From Mariniphaga sp040772505 (GTDB lineage: Bacteria; Bacteroidota; Bacteroidia; Bacteroidales; Prolixibacteraceae), in contig JAXGYA010000006.1 in assembly GCA_040772505.1 (NCBI GenBank), forward strand, positions 1-64,000: a stretch of 64,000 nucleotides of DNA. Reading direction: 5' to 3'. Each line of letters opens with the position of its first letter. Position 1 is the stretch's first letter. Below are positions 7,621 through 17,052 of this stretch, one piece after another. The translations under genes and the position numbers were made by a program. Under the pieces are notes generated by a model. The model was not told the DNA's origin, did not search any database, and was given only the letters and a program-made list of their open reading frames with translations.

Positions 7621-8073
7621 TCAATCAGTCAGGAAATACCGTTTGTCAATTTCAATTCCGTTCTCGACAATCAATCTGCGGTATTCATCCTTGAAACTTT
7701 CACTTTTATGATGTTCCCGTTGGTTCTTAATGTATTCAATTACTGATTCTTTTTCCTGATATCGAATAGTAAAAGCTGCATATTTTTCACCCCAAAACTT
7801 GAAATCGGGAAACTTATCTTTATTGTTCTTGAGCCAGGTATTCGCAGAAGTTTTAAGATTTTTCACAAAATCAGACAGCGCTATGGTAGAATGAATGCTA
7901 ACCAAAATGTGTATGTGGTCGGTCATTCCGTTGATTCTATACAAAAATGATTTTTTGTTTTTGATATAGCCCCACATGTAGCGGTACAACTCTTCTGAAT
8001 GCTCATCGGGAAGAACACTTTCACTGTATTTTGTCCGAATGATGATGTGGTGTAATGACTGTATGTAGCTCAT
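7621..8073 (-). CDS. REP-associated Y1 (IS200-like) transposase
   Basis: A 150-residue single-strand HUH transposase. The HUH motif is DHIHILVS near residue 51, and the nucleophile is probably the Tyr in VIEYIKNQREHH near residue 115. Length and ending (GIEIDKRYFLTD) fit the short IS200-like/RAYT group common in Bacteroidota. These enzymes nick at REP hairpins, and the gene is surrounded by hairpins that share one core, which supports the RAYT reading over a simple IS200. It appears intact. The start at 8073 lies just inside the flanking repeat copy 2. Confidence 0.82.
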   Translation of the reverse strand: MSYIQSLHHIIIRTKYSESVLPDEHSEELYRYMWGYIKNKKSFLYRINGMTDHIHILVSIHSTIALSDFVKNLKTSANTWLKNNKDKFPDFKFWGEKYAAFTIRYQEKESVIEYIKNQREHHKSESFKDEYRRLIVENGIEIDKRYFLTD

Positions 8074-8074
8074 A

Positions 8075-8171
8075 GTATATGTTTTTATGCCGCCCTACGG
8101 GCGGGTGTTTTACTTATCTCTTTAACCCTAAGATAAATCTTACGGTTAATCACATGTTGTCCTACGGACAA
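8075..8171. repeat. 97-bp repeat, copy 2
   Basis: Second copy of the block at 7270-7366 (91 of 97 positions), same orientation. It contains hairpins CCGCCC-TAC-GGGCGG and TTGTCC-TAC-GGACAA. It begins two bases upstream of the transposase start codon. Confidence 0.8.
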
Positions 8172-8399
8172 AGATTAGGTGAAATTATGTGTTTTTCAAT
8201 AAAAAGGCACTTCGTACACTCATAAAATTCCCAATTTGAGACATTAAGGATAAAAAAATTAGAATATTCGAAACATTTGAATCGTATTCGCAAGATCCGG
8301 TATCCGAATTAAAAACTTGAAGTAGGTATGATTTGTCTGATTAACAAATTGTTAACAAAATATTGTTTCTGATTAACAACCTATATCGGATTCCATTTG

Positions 8400-8407
8400 T
8401 AATTTTG
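8400..8407 (+). promoter_or_regulatory. -7 box TAATTTTG of the DUF1573 gene
   Basis: TAATTTTG fits the Bacteroidota TAnnTTTG box. Transcription would start near 8414. That leaves only 4 bases before the ATG at 8418 but about 40 before the ATG at 8454, which favours the latter as the true start. Confidence 0.5.
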
Positions 8408-8453
8408 CAACTGCAAAATGGATATAAAATCCATGATTTTAAAACATATAAGA

Positions 8454-9542
8454 ATGAAACAGTTAATCCGATTATTTTTTTTAGGCAGCTTCCTACTGTT
8501 TGCTACAGGTTTGAAAGCTCAGAAGCCTCAGATAGTGTTTGAAAAACTTGAACAGGACATGGGCTCTTTCAAAGAGTCCGACGGACCGCAAACCACAACT
8601 TTTAAATTTACCAATAAAGGTTCGGTTCCGCTTGTAATTAGTAGTGTACGTGCTTCCTGCGGATGCACAACGCCAAAATGGACAAGAGAACCTGTGGCTC
8701 CCGAAGGAACGGGTGAGATCCAGGTGAGCTATGACCCAAGAAACAGGCCGGGTTCTTTTAACAAAACGGTTATGGTGAGCTCAAATGCCGAAAACGGAAC
8801 AACGGTGCTGCGAGTTACCGGTCGTGTCAACGAGCGGGAAAAAACGCTTGCAGAACTGTATCCACGTCAGATTGGTGTACTCAGGGCAAAAACAAACCAC
8901 CTTTCATTTGCAGAGATCAGCCAAAATGAAGTGAAATCTCAGGATCTTGAACTGATAAATGATACCGACAAACCTGTTAAGGTTGGATTCCGGACAGTGC
9001 CGAAACATATTACCGCAGTAGCTGAGCCGGAAACTATTCCTGCTCACGGAAAAGGAAATCTGAAGGTCACCTATAATGCCAAAGATGCAAACACCTACGG
9101 TTTTGCATCACACCGGATTTATCTTTCGCTGAATGGCAGCAATGATTACAGCGCTTCCATCGGGGTTAGTGCAACAATTCAGGAAGATTTTTCAAATCTT
9201 ACCGCCCAGCAGCTCCAAAATGCACCGGTAGCTAAATTTTCCGAAATGTCCTACGATTTTGGCGAAATGAAACACGGAGACAAAAAGGATCATGTTTTTA
9301 CACTCACCAACGATGGCAAGTCGGAACTGATTATTCGCAATGTTCGCTCATCCTGCGGATGCACCGCAGTAGCGCCATCCAAAAAAGTGATTGCACCTGG
9401 TGAGTCTGCACCCATAACGGTGACTTTTGATTCGCGTGGGAAACGCGGGCGTCAGAGCAAAACTGTTACAGTAATCACAAACGACCCCAAAACACCCACA
9501 AACATGCTGCGTATCTCGTGCAACATTGTTTCTGAAACCTAA
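8454..9542 (+). CDS. DUF1573 exported protein, two repeats
   Basis: A 362-residue envelope protein. The chosen start (MKQLIRLFFLGSFLLFATGLKAQ) gives a clean signal peptide; an upstream in-frame ATG at 8418 would add 12 residues and nearly abut the transcription start. Two Ig-like DUF1573 modules are visible, each with the signature SCGCT: one near residues 30-130 (VRASCGCTTPKW) and one near 265-360 (VRSSCGCTAVAP). A middle domain without the cysteines joins them. DUF1573 proteins are abundant and uncharacterised in Bacteroidota. The gene is monocistronic and followed by a strong terminator. The paired cysteines suggest metal or disulfide chemistry, but this is not established. Confidence 0.82.
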   Translation: MKQLIRLFFLGSFLLFATGLKAQKPQIVFEKLEQDMGSFKESDGPQTTTFKFTNKGSVPLVISSVRASCGCTTPKWTREPVAPEGTGEIQVSYDPRNRPGSFNKTVMVSSNAENGTTVLRVTGRVNEREKTLAELYPRQIGVLRAKTNHLSFAEISQNEVKSQDLELINDTDKPVKVGFRTVPKHITAVAEPETIPAHGKGNLKVTYNAKDANTYGFASHRIYLSLNGSNDYSASIGVSATIQEDFSNLTAQQLQNAPVAKFSEMSYDFGEMKHGDKKDHVFTLTNDGKSELIIRNVRSSCGCTAVAPSKKVIAPGESAPITVTFDSRGKRGRQSKTVTVITNDPKTPTNMLRISCNIVSET

Positions 9543-9568
9543 AATTTTCATAACTTACAATAATTCAG

Positions 9569-9600
9569 ACGCCGCAGGAAAAATCCGCGGCGTTTGTTTT
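9569..9600 (+). terminator. Rho-independent terminator after DUF1573
   Basis: ACGCCGC (9569-9575) pairs perfectly with GCGGCGT (9587-9593), with inner AGG/TCC-side bases able to extend the stem. It is followed by TTGTTTT. Confidence 0.8.
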
Positions 9601-9664
9601 AACGAGTATATTTTTTTCAGAGAAAAATATTCTTCTTCAAAATTACCCGACCGGATTAAAATGG

Positions 9665-9672
9665 TATTTTTG
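9665..9672 (+). promoter_or_regulatory. -7 box TATTTTTG of meaB
   Basis: TATTTTTG, 27 bases before the meaB start, fits TAnnTTTG. No clear -33 TTTG was seen at the right spacing. Confidence 0.45.
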
Positions 9673-9699
9673 CCTAATCGTTCAGGAAAAAATATTTAG

Positions 9700-10809
9700 A
9701 TGCCGAAAAAAGAGAAACATTTTGAAAACAGTCCTGAGTTTAGGGGATTGAAAGTAAATGACGGTGTAATACATCCGGGGTCATACAGTAATGATTCCAT
9801 TCAGCGGTTTCTGAGTAAAGAAAGGGGATTGTTGTCTGTGGATGAATATCTTGAGGGAATTTTATCCGGAAATATCACATTGTTGAGCAAAGCAGTTACG
9901 CTTATTGAAAGCTCCAGACCCATGCATCAGGAGATAGCGCAGGAGATAATCTCCCGTTGTCTTCCCTACAGTGGAAATTCCATCCGCATAGGTATAACAG
10001 GCGTTCCAGGAGCAGGTAAAAGTACGTTTATTGAAGCTTTGGGAAGCTACATCACCGGGCGTGGCAGCAAGCTTGCCGTTTTAGCAATTGACCCCAGCAG
10101 CGAACGTTCAAAAGGCAGTATTCTTGGTGATAAAACCCGTATGCAAAAACTTGCGCGCGACAAAAATGCGTATATACGGCCAAGTCCTTCTGAGGGGTCG
10201 TTGGGTGGCGTGGCGCGAAAAACCCGGGAGACCATTGTGCTGTGTGAAGCCGCAGGCTTCAATCATATTTTTATTGAAACGGTAGGCGTAGGGCAAAGTG
10301 AAATAGCTGTTCATTCCATGACCGACTTTTTTTTGCTGCTGATGCTTGCCGGTGCCGGCGACGAACTTCAGGGAATCAAGCGGGGTATTATGGAGATGGC
10401 AGACCTGATTGCCATCAACAAAGCCGACGGAAACAACCTTGATAAAGCCGGTATTGCACAAATGCAATATAGCAGTGCACTTCACCTTTTTCCCCAAAAA
10501 GAGTCGGGCTGGGAGCCTAAAGCATTAACCTGTTCGTCACTTGAAAATACGGGGATTACGGAAATATGGGATGAAATTGAGACCTTCCGGAAACAGACCA
10601 ATGAGAACGGATCTTTCCATCAGAAGCGAAACGCCCAGGCTGCCTTCTGGATGCACGAAACCATTCAGGAACAGATAAAGCAAATGTTTTATGCTCATCC
10701 TGAAATGAAAAACAAAATTAAGCAATTTGAAAAGCAGGTACTCAACAATGAGGTAAGTTCTTTTGTGGCAGCAGGACAGTTGTTGGAAATATACAAAGTG
10801 CTGAAATAA
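9700..10809 (+). CDS. meaB: MeaB/ArgK-type GTPase, chaperone of methylmalonyl-CoA mutase
   Basis: A G3E-family GTPase that protects and reloads adenosylcobalamin-dependent methylmalonyl-CoA mutase. GITGVPGAGKST (residues 98-109) is the P-loop, LAIDPSSERSKGSILGDKTRM is the family signature, ETVGVGQSE is switch II, and INKADGNN supplies the guanine-binding NKxD. Length (369) is slightly above the usual 320-340 because of an N-terminal extension. The mutase itself is not in the window. A PduO-type adenosyltransferase that would make its cofactor lies 16 kb downstream. The assignment is confident; the mutase partner is inferred from the family. Confidence 0.93.
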   Translation: MPKKEKHFENSPEFRGLKVNDGVIHPGSYSNDSIQRFLSKERGLLSVDEYLEGILSGNITLLSKAVTLIESSRPMHQEIAQEIISRCLPYSGNSIRIGITGVPGAGKSTFIEALGSYITGRGSKLAVLAIDPSSERSKGSILGDKTRMQKLARDKNAYIRPSPSEGSLGGVARKTRETIVLCEAAGFNHIFIETVGVGQSEIAVHSMTDFFLLLMLAGAGDELQGIKRGIMEMADLIAINKADGNNLDKAGIAQMQYSSALHLFPQKESGWEPKALTCSSLENTGITEIWDEIETFRKQTNENGSFHQKRNAQAAFWMHETIQEQIKQMFYAHPEMKNKIKQFEKQVLNNEVSSFVAAGQLLEIYKVLK

Positions 10810-10930
10810 AAAGTTTTATTAATTTTGACTTTCAAAACGGAACGTTTATAAACAAAGAGTTGAAGCACGCAAAAACAGAACTTTTCAGAAAGAGTCCTGT
10901 TCTATTAGTTTAATATTAAAATCAGAAAAA

Positions 10931-12322
10931 ATGGATTACGATGTATTGGTTATAGGGAGCGGCCCCGGTGGTTATGTCGCCGCAATCAGGGCGTCTCAGT
11001 TAGGGCTGAAGACAGCTGTTGTGGAAAAAGAGAGTGTTGGGGGAATTTGCCTGAACTGGGGATGCATCCCAACAAAATCGCTGATGAAAAGCGCTCAGGT
11101 TTTTGAATATGCCAAGCAGGCTGTTGATTACGGCGTGGTGGTAAAAGGGGAGGTGAAAGCCGATTTTTTGGCAATGGTTAAACGCAGTCGCGATGTAGCC
11201 GACGGAATGAGCAAGGGTGTAAATTATCTGCTCAATAAAAACAAAGTGAAATCCATTGTCGGATTTGGAAAACTTGCCGGAAAAAACACGGTGGAAGTAA
11301 CCGATGATTCAGGGAAGAAAAAAAATTACACAGCGAAACACATTATTGTTGCCACAGGAGCACGCTCGCGCGAATTGCCAAACCTGCCCATAGACGGGAA
11401 AAAAATAATCGGATACCGTGAGGCTTTGAATTTGGCTAAACAGCCCGGGAGTATGGTGGTTGTGGGTTCAGGCGCTATCGGCAGCGAGTTTGCCTATTTC
11501 TATCAGTCAATCGGCACAAAAGTGACGCTGGTTGAATTTATGCCAACCCTTGTTCCTAACGAAGATGAAGAAGTTGCTAAGCAGCTTGAGCGCTCATTCA
11601 AAAAAATGAAAATGACGGTGATGACCGCTTCAACTGTTGAGAAAGTGGATACTTCGGGCGCGAAATGCAAAGTTACCATCAAAACCAAGAAGGGCGAAGA
11701 GACTGTTGATGCAGATATCGTGCTTTCTGCCGTTGGCATAACCTCCAATCTGGAAAGCATCGGACTGGAAGAGATGGGAGTGAAAACGGAAAAAGGAAAG
11801 ATAATCGTTGATGATTTCTATCGAACCAATGTGGAGGGAGTATATGCCATTGGAGACATTGTTCACGGACCCGCCCTGGCGCATGTGGCTTCTGCAGAAG
11901 GAATTGCCTGTGTTGAAAAAATTGCCGGGAAAAATCCTGCCCCAATTGATTACAACAACATTCCGGCATGTACCTACACCGGGCCCGAAATTGCGTCGGT
12001 GGGTTTCACTGAAGCCAAAGCCAAAGAGGCAGGTTATGAGCTCAAAGTGGGTAAATTTCCCTATTCTGCAAGCGGAAAGGCTAACGCAGCAGGACAAAGA
12101 GACGGTTTTGTCAAACTGATTTTTGATGCAAAGTATGGAGAACTGTTAGGAGCACATCTGATTGGTGAAAACGTAACAGAAATAATTGCAGAGCTGGTGG
12201 TTGCCCGGAAACTTGAAATCACCGGACATGAGCTGATTAAATCAATCCATCCGCATCCAACCATGAGTGAAGCTGTGATGGAAGCTGCTGCAGCAGCATA
12301 CGGCGAAGTGATTCATATTTAA
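10931..12322 (+). CDS. lpdA: Dihydrolipoyl dehydrogenase (E3)
   Basis: A 463-residue FAD disulfide oxidoreductase that reoxidises lipoamide in 2-oxoacid dehydrogenase and glycine cleavage complexes. The FAD motif GSGPGG is at residues 9-14, the redox cysteines in GGICLNWGCIPTKS are C40 and C45, the NAD motif is GSGAIGSEF, the second FAD motif is YAIGDIVHG, and the active-site His-Glu pair is in HPHPTMSEAVMEA near the end. All catalytic residues are present. No E1 or E2 genes lie nearby, so the complex it serves cannot be told from context. Confidence 0.93.
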   Translation: MDYDVLVIGSGPGGYVAAIRASQLGLKTAVVEKESVGGICLNWGCIPTKSLMKSAQVFEYAKQAVDYGVVVKGEVKADFLAMVKRSRDVADGMSKGVNYLLNKNKVKSIVGFGKLAGKNTVEVTDDSGKKKNYTAKHIIVATGARSRELPNLPIDGKKIIGYREALNLAKQPGSMVVVGSGAIGSEFAYFYQSIGTKVTLVEFMPTLVPNEDEEVAKQLERSFKKMKMTVMTASTVEKVDTSGAKCKVTIKTKKGEETVDADIVLSAVGITSNLESIGLEEMGVKTEKGKIIVDDFYRTNVEGVYAIGDIVHGPALAHVASAEGIACVEKIAGKNPAPIDYNNIPACTYTGPEIASVGFTEAKAKEAGYELKVGKFPYSASGKANAAGQRDGFVKLIFDAKYGELLGAHLIGENVTEIIAELVVARKLEITGHELIKSIHPHPTMSEAVMEAAAAAYGEVIHI

Positions 12323-12405
12323 TTGAACTTACGTACATATTGTTCCAAAATTTCATAACTCCCTGAAACTCAGAAGTAATAATTTTTTTATTTCAAAAAT
12401 AATCA

Positions 12406-12413
12406 TACTTTTG
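12406..12413 (+). promoter_or_regulatory. -7 box TACTTTTG of the FadL-type porin
   Basis: TACTTTTG fits TAnnTTTG and lies 78 bases before the start codon, predicting a 5' leader of about 70 bases. Confidence 0.45.
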
Positions 12414-12490
12414 TTTAATAAAAATCAACTTTTGACCGGAAATTTCCTGTAAAAGATGAGTTTAAAAGTTTTCATTTAAAAATTTACCTG

Positions 12491-14152
12491 ATGAAGAGAA
12501 TTTATTTATTAGCAGCATTTATCGTATTAGCAAATATGGTTTTTGCAGGTGGTTTGTTAACAAACACCAACCAGAGTGCACAGTTTATCCGCATGATGTC
12601 GCGCAATGCCTCAACGGGAATAGATGCCGTCTATTTTAACCCGGCAGGTTTGATAAAACTGGAAAATGGCTGGCACTTTTCAGTTTCCAGTCAGACTATT
12701 TTTCAAACCAAACCGGTAGAATCAGAGTTTCCGCTGCTGAATGACGGAAATTATGAAGGGATAGTTAATGTGCCGGTTTTTCCGACAGGATTTGCAGTTT
12801 ACAAAATGGACAACTGGGCTTTTTCGCTTGGTTTTGGTCCTAATGCCGGTGGTGGCTCTGCCGAATATGACCGTGGATTGCCCTCATTTGAAATTCCGAT
12901 TACAAAAGTTGTTCCCGGACTTGCCGGATTAACTCAGATTGACCCGTCGTGGAAGGTCAATGGCTACAATGCAGATATCTTTTTCGACGGAAGTTCTGTT
13001 TTCTGGGGAATCCAGTTGGGAGCGACCTATCGCGTAAACGATATTTTCTCGGTTTACGGAGGGGTTCGTTACCTCCCTTCTAAAAACACATATGAAGGCG
13101 CAATTAAAAATATTCAACTGAAAGTTAATGACGACTATGTTTCCGCAGCACCCTGGATGACCGAAAAATCAGGACAAACTGCCACACTCGCGGGGCTTGC
13201 AAATGCAGCAGCAGATATGCCGCAAACCCTGCAACCGCTTATTGACGGAGGTGCAGCCAGTTTTACGCTTGCTCAGCTTGAATCAGCTGGATATATAACG
13301 AGTATGGAGCGTGTCGGAATTGAAACCGGTTTGCAAATGATGAAACTTCCTCCTGAGCAAATCAACGCAATGAACTTAGGAATGATTCAGGGCGCTTTTC
13401 AGGAAGCCAGCCCGACATTTCGTGCAACCGCAGTTCAGCTTAACGGTGTTTCCGGAAGCCTTGCGGAAACAGCCGGAATGTTGGGAGATAAAAATGTAAA
13501 CACCGTTCAGAGCGGAAACGGATTCACTCCTATGGTGGGACTCAATATTTCACCGGTTGAAAACCTGAATATAGCCCTAAAATATGAGATGAAAACTGCA
13601 CTTTCATTGAAAAATGAGCCGAAAGAGGGTGATAATTACAGCAACACCCTGTTTGGCAGTCAGGTGGACAGTGATATCCCGGCAATTCTTGGCGCCGGAG
13701 TGGGGTACAAAACCGGAATAGTTGAAGCTCAGCTCTCCTATAACATGTATTTCAACAAAGACGTAAACTGGGGTGTGAATATCCGCGACTATTCTGCCGG
13801 ACATGATCCTGTAAGGCAACGTGAAATCACCCGCAATGGAGTGGAAGTGGGGCTGGGGCTGCAATTTGATGTGCATGAAAAATTTGCATTGAGTTTAGGA
13901 GGCCTTTATGGCGATATGGGCGTAGCCGACAGCTACCAGAGCGATTTCAGCTACACCAATCCATCGGTTACCGGCGGAATTGGGTTTGCATGGAAAATTA
14001 CCGATGCACTAACTCTGGATGCCGGGTTTTCAAACACTTTCTACCAGGATGCAACAGTTTCGTTCACCGATCCTGATGTTGGAAACTATAAGGAACATCT
14101 GAAAAAAACAACCCAAAGCATTGTAGTAGGCCTCTCTTACAGTCTGTTTTAG
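12491..14152 (+). CDS. OmpP1/FadL-type outer membrane transporter
   Basis: A 553-residue outer membrane beta-barrel for hydrophobic substrates such as fatty acids. It has a signal peptide (MKRIYLLAAFIVLANMVFAGG), then GGLLTNTNQSAQFIRMMSRNAS and the FadL hallmark YFNPAGLIKL near residue 52. The C-terminal half shows alternating aromatic strands ending VGLSYSLF with a terminal Phe, as expected for a barrel. The length exceeds E. coli FadL because of a central insertion (about residues 215-300) rich in Ala and Gln. Substrate cannot be inferred from context. Confidence 0.85.
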   Translation: MKRIYLLAAFIVLANMVFAGGLLTNTNQSAQFIRMMSRNASTGIDAVYFNPAGLIKLENGWHFSVSSQTIFQTKPVESEFPLLNDGNYEGIVNVPVFPTGFAVYKMDNWAFSLGFGPNAGGGSAEYDRGLPSFEIPITKVVPGLAGLTQIDPSWKVNGYNADIFFDGSSVFWGIQLGATYRVNDIFSVYGGVRYLPSKNTYEGAIKNIQLKVNDDYVSAAPWMTEKSGQTATLAGLANAAADMPQTLQPLIDGGAASFTLAQLESAGYITSMERVGIETGLQMMKLPPEQINAMNLGMIQGAFQEASPTFRATAVQLNGVSGSLAETAGMLGDKNVNTVQSGNGFTPMVGLNISPVENLNIALKYEMKTALSLKNEPKEGDNYSNTLFGSQVDSDIPAILGAGVGYKTGIVEAQLSYNMYFNKDVNWGVNIRDYSAGHDPVRQREITRNGVEVGLGLQFDVHEKFALSLGGLYGDMGVADSYQSDFSYTNPSVTGGIGFAWKITDALTLDAGFSNTFYQDATVSFTDPDVGNYKEHLKKTTQSIVVGLSYSLF

Positions 14153-14379
14153 ATAACAAATTGAAGCTGGCAGCTTTCGGGAAAAGGCGTCTGACAGTTT
14201 TTAAACGATAGCAATAAAAACTAAATTTATTGGAAATGAACTGTTTGGCGCCTTTTGTATTTCAGAAAATGGGTTTTCCTTTAAATGACTGTAACCGGCA
14301 GTTTTTAGTGGCAAAAAACACTTTTCGGAGTGGCTCAATTTTTAAGAAATTTAACTTTCAAATTTTTAGTTTAATCAAA

Positions 14380-14796
14380 ATGAAAAAAATATTAATTCTT
14401 GGCGGTCTGATTTTCTCTCTTGCATTTGCAAACTGCAGCAAGGAGACGGAAACGGAAAATGAGGTTGAAATCATTCTTACCACTCCCGTATGGAAAGCCG
14501 ATTCCTTGCTTGCCAACGGCGTGGATGCAAGTGGTTTCGGACAGTTGCTGGAAAAATTCAAGGGCGAAGCCAAATTTAATAAGGATTACACCGGTACTTT
14601 TGGAAAGTATATCGGAACCTGGTGGCTCTCAAGCAATAACACCCAGATTACAATTAAAAGTGACTCTTTACTAGTCCCTTTGACCTGCAAGATTGTGGAA
14701 CTTATTCCCACATCGTTTAAAATTACGGCTGCTGTTCCCAATCCGGCAGATATTTCAACTCAAGTAAATATCAGAATGACATTTGTCCCGAAATAA
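14380..14796 (+). CDS. Small lipoprotein in an operon with a TonB receptor
   Basis: A 138-residue lipoprotein. The start at 14380 (MKKILILGGLIFSLAFANCS) gives a signal peptide with lipobox Ala-Phe-Ala-Asn-Cys. An open frame reaches back to 14230, but its first 50 residues have no coding character. The mature part contains TTPVWKADSLLANGVD and TGTFGKYIGTWWLSS, which resembles lipocalin-like domain proteins of Bacteroidota. Its stop shares a base with the start of the downstream TonB receptor, so the two are translationally coupled and probably act together at the outer membrane. The ligand is unknown. Confidence 0.68.
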   Translation: MKKILILGGLIFSLAFANCSKETETENEVEIILTTPVWKADSLLANGVDASGFGQLLEKFKGEAKFNKDYTGTFGKYIGTWWLSSNNTQITIKSDSLLVPLTCKIVELIPTSFKITAAVPNPADISTQVNIRMTFVPK

Positions 14797-17042
14797 TGCG
14801 AGCTGTTTTCTGTATAATTTGTCTTTTCACTTCCCTGGTGGCAGTAGCGGCACCGGATGGAACAGTCCGGGGCAGAGTATTTGATGTGACCACCGGAATC
14901 GGTCTGGAAGAGGTGGATATTTTATATGGAAAAAATCAGGGAACATTAACCGGCAAGGATGGAGCTTTTTATATTGATGCTTCTCCCGGAAGAATTACGC
15001 TTACATTTCGATATGTCGGATATAAAACCGTAAAACGTGATATCTATTTGACCGAAAACGACACGATTTTTCTAAATATTGGACTTGAGCAGGAAGTGAC
15101 AAATATTGAGCAGGTAGTAGTCAGCGCTGGACGCGTGGAACAGCGTATTTCGGAACTCTCTGTCTCCATGAATGTGATAAAGCCCGGGTTTCTTTCAGAA
15201 AATCATATATTCGACACCAGAGAGCTGATTACCAAGACTTCGGGAATTGAGGTGATGGATGGTCAGGCTTCTGTTCGCGGGGGGAGCGGATTCAGTTACG
15301 GTGCCGGAAGCAGAGTGCTTGCCCTCATTGACGGACTGCCGGTGATTTCTGCCGATGCCGGGAATATTCGCTGGCAATTTCTGCCCATGGAAAATATTTC
15401 CCAGATTGAAATTATCAAGGGAGCTTCTTCTGTAATTTACGGGTCATCGGCACTTAACGGCGTTATTAATTTCAGAACTGCAGATGCACAGGAAACCCCG
15501 TCAACCCGGTTTTTTGTTGAAACCGGAATTTTCGGAACCCCGTCAAACAAAGAGTGGAAGTGGTGGACTACACCGCGGACTTTTATGAGCTCATCGTTTT
15601 CGCATTTGCGAAAACTGGGAAACACCGATCTGGCAATCGGTGCGTATCTACTGAATGATAACGGATATCGGAAGCTGAACAGCGACAGGCTTATGCGGCT
15701 GAACCTGAAGCTGAAACACCGGAACCGGCAAGTGGACGGTTTGACATATGGATTGTCATTAAATGGCGGAGCCAATGAAAAAACAGATTTTATTTTGTGG
15801 GAAAATGCAACCGACGGCGCGCTAAAACAGCAAGAGGCAACAGCTATTGAACTGCGCGGGAATTTCTTTGCCTTAGACCCGTTCGTTTCATTAAAAAAAG
15901 GAGATAGAAACGAACACGATTTCAGGGGGCGTTTTCAGTTTTCCGATAATAAATATCCTCATTCTGAACAAAATGACAGTGAAACATTCAGCTTTTTTTC
16001 AGAATACCGGTTTTTTTTCAGATTCAGCAATAAGCTTAGTCTGAATTCAGGTTTGTCTCAAAACCTTTCCCGTGTACATTCCAGATTCTACGGCAATCAT
16101 AACGGATGGAATGCCGGAATATTCAGTCAGCTGGATTATGCCGCTTCCCGCCGGTTACGGATTACCTCCGGCATCAGAATGGAGCAGAACCGGCTGGATG
16201 GCGACTACGACAAACTGATACCCTTGTTCAGAGCGGGTCTGAATTTCAGGGTGCTGGACTACACTTTTATCAGAGCTTCCTATGGGCAGGGCTACCGTTT
16301 CCCTTCAATAGCCGAAAAATATGCCGCAACTGCACTCGGTTCCGTTAAAATTTTTCCCAACCCGTTTATTAAACCGGAAGAGGGATGGAACACAGAAGTC
16401 GGAATAAAACAGGGTATCATCATCGAAAATTTCAACGGGTTTTTTGATGCAGCCCTTTTTTATCTGCAAAACATCAACATGATTGAGTATATTTTCGGAA
16501 TATATCCCGACCCCGGCGCAGAAACGTTCAGTTTTGGCTTCAGAGCGGAAAACCAGGAAGCCTCAAGGGTTTACGGAAGTGAAATACAGTTTGCATTGAC
16601 TGGCGTAACAGGCAAATTTACACACAACTTCAGCGGAGGATACACATTTATGTACCCCGTTGAATTTAATCAGGTTACAGGCAAAAACAGCGATGTGATG
16701 CTGAAATACAGGCGAAAACATTCTGCCGTACTCAATTTTTCAACAGCCTGTGGAAAAACCGAATTGGGAATCGGTATTTATGCAAAATCGAAATTATTAA
16801 ACATCGATGATGTTTTTCTAAATGAACTGACCCGGGAAAACCTGCTGCCCGGATTTTACGATTACTGGATTCATAAGAATAAAGGATACTGGCTTACAGA
16901 TGTCAGTTTAAAGTATTCAATAAACTCAAGATACGATATCTCCTTTGTTGTGAAAAATGCAACAAACACCGAATATATGGGACGCCCGGGAGATATTCAG
17001 CCTCACCGGAATTTCAGCCTGAGGTTTAGCGGAAATTTTTAA
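14796..17042 (+). CDS. TonB-dependent outer membrane receptor
   Basis: A 748-residue receptor for energised uptake across the outer membrane. A signal peptide is followed by a carboxypeptidase-regulatory-like domain (about residues 24-105: VRGRVFDVTTGIGLEEVDILY...), a plug (about 110-230, with IEIIKGASSVIYGSSALNGVINF) and a barrel ending FSLRFSGNF. There is no SusD partner, so it belongs to the siderophore/cobalamin/metal class rather than the SusC class. Its only partner is the small lipoprotein overlapping its start. It converges with the serpin gene, leaving 10 bases between stops. The substrate is not determinable from sequence alone. Confidence 0.88.
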   Translation: MRAVFCIICLFTSLVAVAAPDGTVRGRVFDVTTGIGLEEVDILYGKNQGTLTGKDGAFYIDASPGRITLTFRYVGYKTVKRDIYLTENDTIFLNIGLEQEVTNIEQVVVSAGRVEQRISELSVSMNVIKPGFLSENHIFDTRELITKTSGIEVMDGQASVRGGSGFSYGAGSRVLALIDGLPVISADAGNIRWQFLPMENISQIEIIKGASSVIYGSSALNGVINFRTADAQETPSTRFFVETGIFGTPSNKEWKWWTTPRTFMSSSFSHLRKLGNTDLAIGAYLLNDNGYRKLNSDRLMRLNLKLKHRNRQVDGLTYGLSLNGGANEKTDFILWENATDGALKQQEATAIELRGNFFALDPFVSLKKGDRNEHDFRGRFQFSDNKYPHSEQNDSETFSFFSEYRFFFRFSNKLSLNSGLSQNLSRVHSRFYGNHNGWNAGIFSQLDYAASRRLRITSGIRMEQNRLDGDYDKLIPLFRAGLNFRVLDYTFIRASYGQGYRFPSIAEKYAATALGSVKIFPNPFIKPEEGWNTEVGIKQGIIIENFNGFFDAALFYLQNINMIEYIFGIYPDPGAETFSFGFRAENQEASRVYGSEIQFALTGVTGKFTHNFSGGYTFMYPVEFNQVTGKNSDVMLKYRRKHSAVLNFSTACGKTELGIGIYAKSKLLNIDDVFLNELTRENLLPGFYDYWIHKNKGYWLTDVSLKYSINSRYDISFVVKNATNTEYMGRPGDIQPHRNFSLRFSGNF

Positions 17043-17052
17043 CAGAATTCAA

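Noticed and set aside
7516..7746. 76-codon plus frame over the hairpin cluster
   Set aside because: Translates the hairpins and the antisense of the Y1 transposase; no protein-like features.
10108..10497. 129-codon minus frame inside meaB
   Set aside because: Antisense of a clear GTPase gene with better codon structure on the plus strand.
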